Shown: positions 57,497-64,000 of the stretch, in pieces | How the letters are laid out: each line of letters starts with the position of its first letter | Position numbering within the stretch: the stretch's first letter is position 1 | Assembly: GCA_027475525.1 (NCBI GenBank) | Contig: JAMWFC010000009.1 | Location: 434,001 to 498,000 of the forward strand | Direction: 5' to 3' | DNA length: 64,000 nt | Origin: Macrolepiota albuminosa | Taxonomy: Eukaryota > Basidiomycota > Agaricomycetes > Agaricales > Agaricaceae | The notes under the pieces: model-generated | The model's database searches: none | Seen by the model: only the letters and a program-made list of their open reading frames with translations | Told to the model about the DNA's origin: nothing | Made by a program: the position numbers and the translations under genes

Positions 57497-58036
57497 AAGG
57501 TAACTTCTGGAGGCTATGGCCCAGTCACACAGCTGACAGAGGGAGATCCAAAGTATATACTAACAATAGTATGATAATTACTTATCTAGCAGAAAAAAAT
57601 CCAAAGAAAACAAGTCTAGGGATTTCTTATGCCAGGATGGATGCTTCTGGGGCCTCTGAAGCATGGGAAACTGTTAAAATATGATAGCAAGACTGCACAA
57701 ATTAGTTATGGTACCTATTTTTATTATTATTTTATTTTACCTTTTTGCACTTTGTTATATTGTGCCACTATGACGCATCATTCTATTTGTTATTCTTTAT
57801 CAGTAAATCTTATTTTTTTTTGTATAAAAACCTACAGTAAACAAACTACCCCTCAGTCATATTCATGAGCAGTGTTGTAATACCTGAGAGGTGTGTCTAT
57901 TCACATTGATCTATTTTACTTTACCTATTTACTTACTCTATCCTATAGATACAAGTGTCTAATTATTCACAGGTAAATATAATTGTATTCATGAGCAGTG
58001 TCATGATATCTGAGGGATACAAGTGTTTAATTATCT

Positions 58037-58193
58037 ACAGAAACAACTGTACAGGACAACAAGACCTTACAAAACTCAAAAACTGACTAAAGTAACAATT
58101 GCACAAATAAGGGACAGAAACAACTGTACAGGACAACAAGACCTTACAAAACTCAAAAACTGACTAAAGTAACAATTGCACAAATAAGGGACA
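58037..58193. repeat. 77-nt-offset tandem duplication (probable assembly artefact)
   Basis: Exact copies begin at 58037 and 58114 in the left arm of the foldback element. The right arm has this segment only once. Confidence 0.93.
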
Positions 58194-58254
58194 AACTCTG
58201 GCAAATACAAGCAGCGATGTTGAAGGGGTCACATTTGTCTGAATGATAGCTAAA

Positions 58255-58408
58255 GAACCAGAGCACCTCAAAGGCTGAGAATAGTACTAACAGATAGTGT
58301 TGAGAGAATAGAAACAGCAAAATGAGAGAATGAACCAGAGCACCTCAAAGGCTGAGAATAGTACTAACAGATAGTGTTGAGAGAATAGAAACAGCAAAAT
58401 GAGAGAAT
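58255..58408. repeat. 77-nt-offset tandem duplication (probable assembly artefact)
   Basis: Exact copies begin at 58255 and 58332. The complementary right arm has a single copy, so the duplication is absent from the partner sequence. Confidence 0.93.
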
Positions 58409-59050
58409 AATAGAAAAAATAAGGAAATGAATAATTTTTTTCAGTGACTCTCAATTTCTTTCCTCTTTCACTCCTCATTTCTTCACTCTTCTTTTATTCA
58501 TTTCCTTATTTTTTCTATCATTCTCTCATTTTGCTGTTTCTATTCTCTCAACACTATCTGTTAGTACTATTCTCAGCCTTTGAGGTGCTCTGGTTCTTTA
58601 GCTATCATTCAGACAAATGTGACCTCTTCAACATCGCATACAGGCTGCTTGTATAAGCCAAAGTTTGCCAGAGTTTGTCCCTTATTTGTGCAATTGTTAC
58701 TTTAGTCAGTTTTTGAGTTTTGTAAGGTCTTGTTGTCCTGTACAGTTGTTTCCTATGCTTCAGAAGCCCCAGAAGCATCCAACCTGGCATAGGAAATCCC
58801 TAGACTTGTTCTCTTTGGATCTTCCTCTGCCAAGTGAGTAGTTATTATGATATTGTCAGTACATACTCTAATACACTTTGGATCTCCTTCTGCCAGCTGT
58901 GTGACTGAGCCACAGCCTCTAGAAGTTGACCTTACAGCAGAACAAGTCTCTACATTTTGGTCTGGGAGCCTCCTTCAGCCTGTTTGAGCCCTCTCTTGCC
59001 CCTTTAGGTCACTCTCCCACTGGATTACTCCCTGCCCCTCTGTTGCTTCT

Positions 59051-59500
59051 ATGACCCAACCAGCCCCCTCAGACACTTCTCTGGATGCTTCTGTCCCTCA
59101 GGATGATGCCTGGAGTCACTTGCTTGCTTTGAAGACTCAGGTGCAGACTACTCAAGCTTCCCTTGCCCTTCACACCACCAAACTTGCTGGATTACATCAG
59201 GCCACAGACACCATCTCCCATTCTCTTCAGGCCCTCTTAGAGCACCTCCCTCTCACTCCTACCCCTCTCCATGTGCCTCCAGTTAGGGCTGACACACATC
59301 CAGTCCCTTGTTTTCAGGCCTCCCCCCTAGTTCATGCCAATATTTCCTACCCAGCACTCTCAGATGCATTCAATGGTGACTGAGTGATAGGTGAGCACTT
59401 CCTGCAGTTATGCATCACCTATATTCAGCTCAGTGGTGAGGCTTTCCCCTCTGATGCTCTCAAGATCACTTGGGTTCTTTCCTACATGAAGTTTGGGTGA
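59051..59500 (+). pseudogene. Gypsy gag N-terminal fragment
   Basis: MTQPAPSDTSLDASVPQDDA starts a gag-like coiled segment (TQASLALHTTKLAGLHQATD, TISHSLQALLEHL) and continues past a TGA in FNGD-stop to FLQLCITYIQLSGEAFPSDA and ITWVLSYMKFG, the start of the gag core. It ends near 59500, where sequence continues on the opposite strand. It is CpG-poor. Confidence 0.7.
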
Positions 59501-59504
59501 GCTT

Positions 59505-60480
59505 CGACATACATGCTACCAGTCTTTTGACAGCTTCCACAGGACCTAAGGACTCCTCCAAAGGTTCTGTTTCAGTCTGTATATCTGAGGAGGGGTTTCC
59601 TCAAACATCTCAGGCAGCAAGGAGCTGAAGAAGGAGCTCTTCCTGCTCTAAGGCTGAGAGATAGCGTACCTCCAACCCCTGAGGACAATATCAAGCAAAG
59701 TGACCAGGCTTTCCACAGCAACGGCAGAGGAGAGGAAGAGAGGAACATTGATGAGAGGCATCAACATCCATAGGTACTCCAAGAGGGAGGAAACGTGCCA
59801 CAGGTACCTGAGCTGGGGATGGAGCATAAAATGGAAGGGAAGGCTGGATAGGATGATGAGCAGAAAAAAATGCCTATGAGGTGAAGTGAGGGGCAGTTTC
59901 ACAGTGGAGCTCATGTTGTAACTCCATGAGCTGCCACTGATCATGTGCTATCTGATACCAGGTCTCAATACTTGTGTCGTCAGGTCATCCCTCAGCCATG
60001 CTCTCAATTCGGTACATGAGAAAGGGAAGGAGGCCATCTCAGAAGGTGAGACAGAGCTGAAGACTATCCAGATAGCAGGCCTGTTCAGCAAGAGCTCTGA
60101 AGGAGTCGATATACTCATCTAAGGTCCGCTTCCCCTGCCCATATCAATGCGGATCTCAGAGAGTGAGGGCTGCTACCTTAGCAGGGTCCAAGAGGAAGAA
60201 CTCTGTCTGAAACTCCTTAAACTGATCCCAACTTCCAAAACTCTCCACTCCTCTATCATTGGATGGGTCCTTTGGTTCTGCAGGGAAGAGTTTTCCATAG
60301 AGCAACGGATGAGTTGTATACCTCCACCACCTGGTGCTAATCAGTTCACATGTATATCAGTAGAATCTTCTAATGTATTGCTCCCTGTTCCTGATTCTCT
60401 GACTGAAACTATAAGCACCTCCTTAGTCCAAGCCTCAGCTAAGACCTCCTCTCCTCCTTCTCTGGTCCAACGACCATGTG
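59505..60480 (-). pseudogene. Gypsy gag C-terminal fragment in inverted orientation
   Basis: Read leftward. GQGKRTLDEYIDSFRALAEQ, TWYQIAHDQWQLMELQHEL and then a zinc knuckle CCGKPGHFA-stop-YCPQGL with EVRYLSALEQEELLLQLLAA are the gag core and nucleocapsid part of a basidiomycete Ty3/gypsy element. Several in-frame TGA/TAG codons are present. The orientation is opposite to the N-terminal fragment next to it, so the element was rearranged, or two copies are joined head to head. Confidence 0.7.
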
Positions 60481-60643
60481 TCCCAGCTTGGTGATAGGAC
60501 CCCACACAGGCTAGGCATATCAACAGCAGGCTCGGCAGTGGTTCTGGACACCTTGCCGCACTCATGCCAAACTTGGCACATGCAATTTATCCTTTCTAGG
60601 CCATTCCCAATGGACACGCATGGCAACCATCAAAATTAATCAG

Positions 60644-61349
60644 TGATAGCGCTGGTGGCAGCTGGAATGACAGCTGTTATCACACCATTGGTAAGGCCTT
60701 GACAGGTGGCGCTAATTAATTAGCATGTGGCTCAGCTAGCTGGTGACAGCACTTACAAATTAGGGATAATGCAATAACTCGTGACAGCGGGACTGGCATT
60801 TCACCATGGCACATGATAGCACTTGGCAACCTTGAGACAGACAAAATGGACAGCAAGCTCATAATTTCCTTTTATTTAGTTTAATTCACGGCCTTTACTT
60901 ACATTCTTACCATTTCATCCCTGCCTTGGTGATGCTTAGTCACTTGACGACAGGGAACTTTAACTTACTATAAATACTTACCACTTGTCAATAGTCAACA
61001 CAGAACAGAGTACTCTGTTTACCTCGCTCAGTTCACCTTACAGTTCAGATTTCTTTTGAGCTGACTAAGTTCTTGGTCGCCAATTGTCTGAACACTCTTA
61101 GCCTGCTTGCCGCAGTTATGCTTATGGAACCTACACACCTTGCACCTACAGCAGCATGCTGCTTAGTTGTTGCTAAGCCTCCTGTCTTCTTGCCGCACTT
61201 AACCCACTTTAACTTAGTTGCTTAGGCACCCAATCCTTAGCACGCATCCCTTACCGACATCCCTTGCCAACTTAATTTTACCTTTCCAACTTATTCTCTG
61301 GGACCTGCCTGGGACTCCCTCAAAACACTTAGCATGCCCAATGCTTACA
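60644..61349 (+). repeat. Possible solo LTR of another retroelement
   Basis: It begins TGATAGCGCTGG and may end at GCTTACA. It contains a TATA-like CTATAAATAC near 60968 and no ORF. CpG content is higher than in the flanking gag debris. The borders are guesses, as no second copy is in the window. Confidence 0.35.
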
Positions 61350-61458
61350 GGTCAGTAGCCGTAAACCATATCTGCTATTGATCTACTTTTGGGCATCATC
61401 ATCAGGAATGATGCCTTCCTTGTTGCTATGTTGTTGCTTCCACTCCCTCTCCCAACTC

Positions 61459-61569
61459 TCTGCATCTGAATGTGGAGATTGAGACAACTGACACTCAGCA
61501 GACTCAAAGCATCATAGCTCTCTTGGACAGTGGTGCTACTGGACTCTTCCTGGACACTAATGTAGCGTA
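61459..61569 (+). pseudogene. Retroviral-type aspartic protease fragment
   Basis: The frame LNVEIETTDTQQTQSIIALL continues DSGATGLFLDTNVA and stops. DSGATG is the protease active-site motif of Ty3/gypsy Pol. Only the N-terminal edge of the domain remains; the next element begins right after. Confidence 0.65.
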
Positions 61570-61572
61570 GTC

Positions 61573-61718
61573 TGCTATGTGGCGTTGGCCACATAGCTTT
61601 ACTTACTGTATAATAGTAAATATTATATTATATTTATTATAATATAATATTATTTACATTAGTATATAAATAGTTTTACCAGCTGCTTACAAAGCAGCTT
61701 ATTTTGTTGTAAACTACA
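61573..61718 (+). repeat. Short LTR candidate (146 bp) containing three hairpins
   Basis: TGCTATGTGG...AACTACA fits LTR ends and is followed by gag. Inside are a perfect 10-bp stem (61574-61583 with 61588-61597), an AT-rich near-palindrome around 61608-61664, and a perfect 8-bp stem with an ACA loop (61681-61699). Confidence 0.45.
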
Positions 61719-61924
61719 TTGTCAATAGACCGGTCTGGTCTGATTCAGTGTTGTGTGCACACTAAGCTCTCTCAAATTCATAACTTTGTTACATTTTTTT
61801 GAATCTGCCAGCTAGGATCTATTGCCTAGCATCTGACGTCAGTCGCTGAGTTTGTTGACAGAACTCTATCAGCTTCTCGAGCTTCTTGCACAGCCACACC
61901 ATGCAAATTTCAAACAGGGAATCA

Positions 61925-64000
61925 ATGAGTAATCCCATACCTGCAGTGTCCACTGACGGCGGGTGAAATGCCCATGACCTACAGGGAGACCCAGCAGACA
62001 CCCAGGATGCGTCAGCATCCAATGCGGGTCAGGCACAACCCAAGGCGCAAGACCAAGGTCAGAGCACCGACCTGGCCAGGAATGAAGGCGAGGCCTAGAG
62101 AGCTGAAAGCTCACAGCAGGACGGTCAGCAACGTCTCCAGGACAAGATGCCAGGGGGATTAACTCCCCCAGTTATGCAGCTGCCAGGAGGACTGCGACGG
62201 TCTAGCCGATTGGCTTCCAAAGGACCCCCTGAGGACAGCCAACAGCCAACAGGCGCCTCTGGCGCCCCAGAAGACGCCGAGTTGTCAGTATGGACTGGGA
62301 GAGCCCTCCCTCCGAGCTAGAGTAGTGGGACCAGGCGGTCCACCGTGGGCTCAATGCCTTTTAAAATAGCGGAAGCCCGCATAGAAGAGGTACCGGAGGA
62401 GGCTGCAAGGCCTGAAGTATCCCACGCGGAAAACCAATTCCCACACACACTAGCAGTGGAGGAAGCTCTGGAGGTTGTAGAGCTTCCAGAGGAGGTGATG
62501 GAGTTGTCAAGTGACGACGACACCGGAGCAGAGGAGCAGCGGCTGAAAACTGCATACACCGTGCGCTTGCAGGTGTTCTGGGACTTGCACCCAGAGGTGA
62601 TGAAATATACCACCCAAGCGTGACTTGAGCGCTACGTGTCAGCACATATAGTAGCACTTAGGCGACAAGGGCACAAAGTGCCCAATGTATTCAGTACAAA
62701 ATATACTGATTTAATGGTGAGGGTGCTCACTATGGAGCTGCAAATGTATGTGCAGCGTAAGGCCACACGGCAATCAGGGGCCTCAACCCCTTGGAGCCAC
62801 ATGTCCGAGGAATGTTTGGCATGGTGCAATCAAGACGTTGGAATCGAGCTAGTGGAGGCACTAGCACGGGTGCAAGAAGTGCCCGAAGTAAGACTGGTGA
62901 GTACTTTCTATACTCCAGCAGGACAAGGGTGGCGTGAGGAGCCCCCACACATGCGTAACCAAGACCGTAGGACAGATATGTCAGGTCCAGATGGGCATGA
63001 TAGTACCGTGCTCAAGGTGGAGAGCAAGGCATCTGTGATGCTGCATGTGCCCATGGCCAAAACGTTGAACGACAGAGTCATGTATCAGCGTATGCGCAAT
63101 GGCGACCTCAGGACTAAGGAACAGTCCCTTATTGACAATCAGAGCATCGTATTTGAGGGCACTAAGCCCATTGATGAGATGCGTCATCAATTTGTCATGC
63201 AGGGTCAGGAGAATCAAGCTTCGCCAGTTCCAGGGCGGCGCAATGATCATGATTGAGGAGACTTCCTCAATCGAGATGGTGCCATGAGATGTGATGTCCC
63301 TGGTAACGGCTGGGATGACGGCCCTAGGTTGACTCCTCGAGACGAGGGCAATTATGCCCACAGTCGAGGAGGCTTGGAACGTCCTCCGCAGGGTAGACAA
63401 GGGAAGTCACTTCCCCATGCTGCTGATTTGGCGACTAGATCCCTGGGTCGGCGGGAGGCCATTCAAATGCATCGTGAAGCCATGCACAATTGCCTGCATT
63501 GAGTAGTCGATGATGCCCTGGGTGTAACCTTACGGTTACCAGACAGAGTGAAGCTGCGTAAAGCAGACAGTAGGCACATTTGCGCCTATACAGGCGTGTC
63601 CAAGTTCAGCGACCTGGAAGATTGGGCGATGATCTATGCACCCATCTCGCCATGTGCTTATACGGAGGCGACCGTATGGAACGAGAACAAATCTTTGTTC
63701 TGCCTGAGTTCTTGGCCGGAGAGGCCATGGGATGGTTTCGATGGGCAGTACTGCACGTCGAGAACAAATCTTTGTTCTGCCTGAGTTCTTGGCCGGAGAG
63801 GCCATGGGATGGTTTCGATGGGCAGTACTGCACGTCAACCATGTCCAATATGACTGGACGTTCAAAGGAGTCCTTACAGGACTGTACGATCGATTCATGC
63901 ACCCCTCAACACTCCACCTTACAGGACTGTACAATCGATTTGTGCACCCCTCAACGCTCCAGGATGTGAGGCAGGACTTCCAGTCCGCCAAGTACACTGA
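61925..64000 (+). pseudogene. Ty3/gypsy gag (second element), running off the window
   Basis: One frame with a few stops encodes an acidic, Pro/Gln-rich N-terminus (QLPGGLRRSSRLASKGPPED), then FKIAEARIEEVPEEAARPEV, SSDDDTGAEEQRLKTAY and LTMELQMYVQRKATRQSG. The gag core follows after a frame change near 63610: EREQIFVLPEFLAGEAMGWF, HVQYDWTFKGVLTGLYDRFM, HPSTLQDVRQDFQSAKYT. In-frame stops are mostly TGA (for example near 62621 and 63254), as expected from CGA decay. The 77-nt artefact at 63682 and a 45-nt natural repeat near 63870-63960 disturb the end. Confidence 0.75.
63682..63836. repeat. 77-nt-offset tandem duplication (probable assembly artefact)
   Basis: Exact copies begin at 63682 and 63759 within gypsy gag. 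Confidence 0.92.

Larger units (their letters stand above)
57497..58937. mobile_element. Foldback element with long inverted arms (copy 2)
   Basis: The right arm (about 58455-58937) is the reverse complement of two left-side segments: 57497-57672 (CAGTCACACAGCTGACAGAG and GATGGATGCTTCTGGGGCCT) and about 58037-58440 (ACAACTGTACAGGACAACAA, GAATGATAGCTAAAGAACCA). About 350 bp (57673-58036) interrupt the left arm. The ends read GTAAAGGT and ACCTTAC. No transposase ORF is found. The arms could form a hairpin of more than 450 bp. Two 77-nt artefacts at 58037 and 58255 inflate it by 154 bases. Confidence 0.8.

Noticed and set aside
63866..63960. 45-nt near repeat at the window end as another 77-nt artefact
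   Set aside because: The copies differ at several bases and the offset is not 77, so it looks like natural sequence or an older duplication.

Overview
This is nuclear DNA from a filamentous fungus, most likely an agaricomycete basidiomycete. The evidence is the many 45-60 nt GT-AG introns (donors such as GTGCGT, GTAAGT, GTTCGT; CTRAY-like branch sites), the basidiomycete-type Ty3/gypsy, Ty1/copia and LINE elements, and the gene set. I cannot name the species. About half of the window is transposon sequence. LAYOUT: (1) 1-13.9 kb: a minus-strand LINE whose two halves (1-1040 and 9783-13826) flank an inserted plus-strand Ty3/gypsy element. A 100-N gap (1041-1140) hides the 5' part of the gypsy element and about 1 kb of LINE. 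Between integrase and 3' LTR the gypsy element carries two intron-containing genes on the opposite strand. (2) 13.9-17.6 kb: AT-rich, CpG-depleted debris, including a degraded copy of the same gypsy LTR with a foldback element inserted in it. (3) 17651-24027: a complete Ty1/copia insertion with near-identical 295-bp LTRs, a CCTTT target duplication, and an LTR that holds an intron next to its own spliced copy. (4) 24.2-46.8 kb: an ordinary gene-rich block: DUS3 (+), an SH3-TBC GTPase-activating protein (-), a deubiquitinase-like protein without catalytic residues (+), a PEX39-like KPWE protein (+), an SMG7/EST1 protein (-) and a Uls1/Rad5-type SNF2 ATPase (+). (5) 46.8-50 kb: broken genes (a TVP38 remnant and a membrane-protein remnant) and a 546-bp terminal-inverted-repeat element. 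(6) 50037-57276: the most striking gene, a multi-pass membrane protein followed by 42 ankyrin repeats. Thirty-eight consecutive repeats each occupy one exon of exactly 99 nt with phase-1 introns of about 53 nt. The array has almost no CpG, yet no in-frame stop was seen in the exons translated. (7) 57.3-64 kb: a large foldback element and decayed gypsy gag/protease fragments. HOW THE PARTS RELATE: the host genes are unrelated housekeeping functions (tRNA modification, Rab regulation, ubiquitin binding, peroxisomal import, RNA decay, chromatin remodelling), not a pathway cluster. Repeats throughout show loss of CpG and TGA stops where CGA is expected, which fits methyl-CpG decay or RIP-like mutation. 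ASSEMBLY WARNING: twelve exact or near-exact tandem duplications have the same 77-nt offset. They look like unmerged k-mer overlaps from a k=77 assembly, not biology. Because 77 is not a multiple of 3, they create false frameshifts in several genes.
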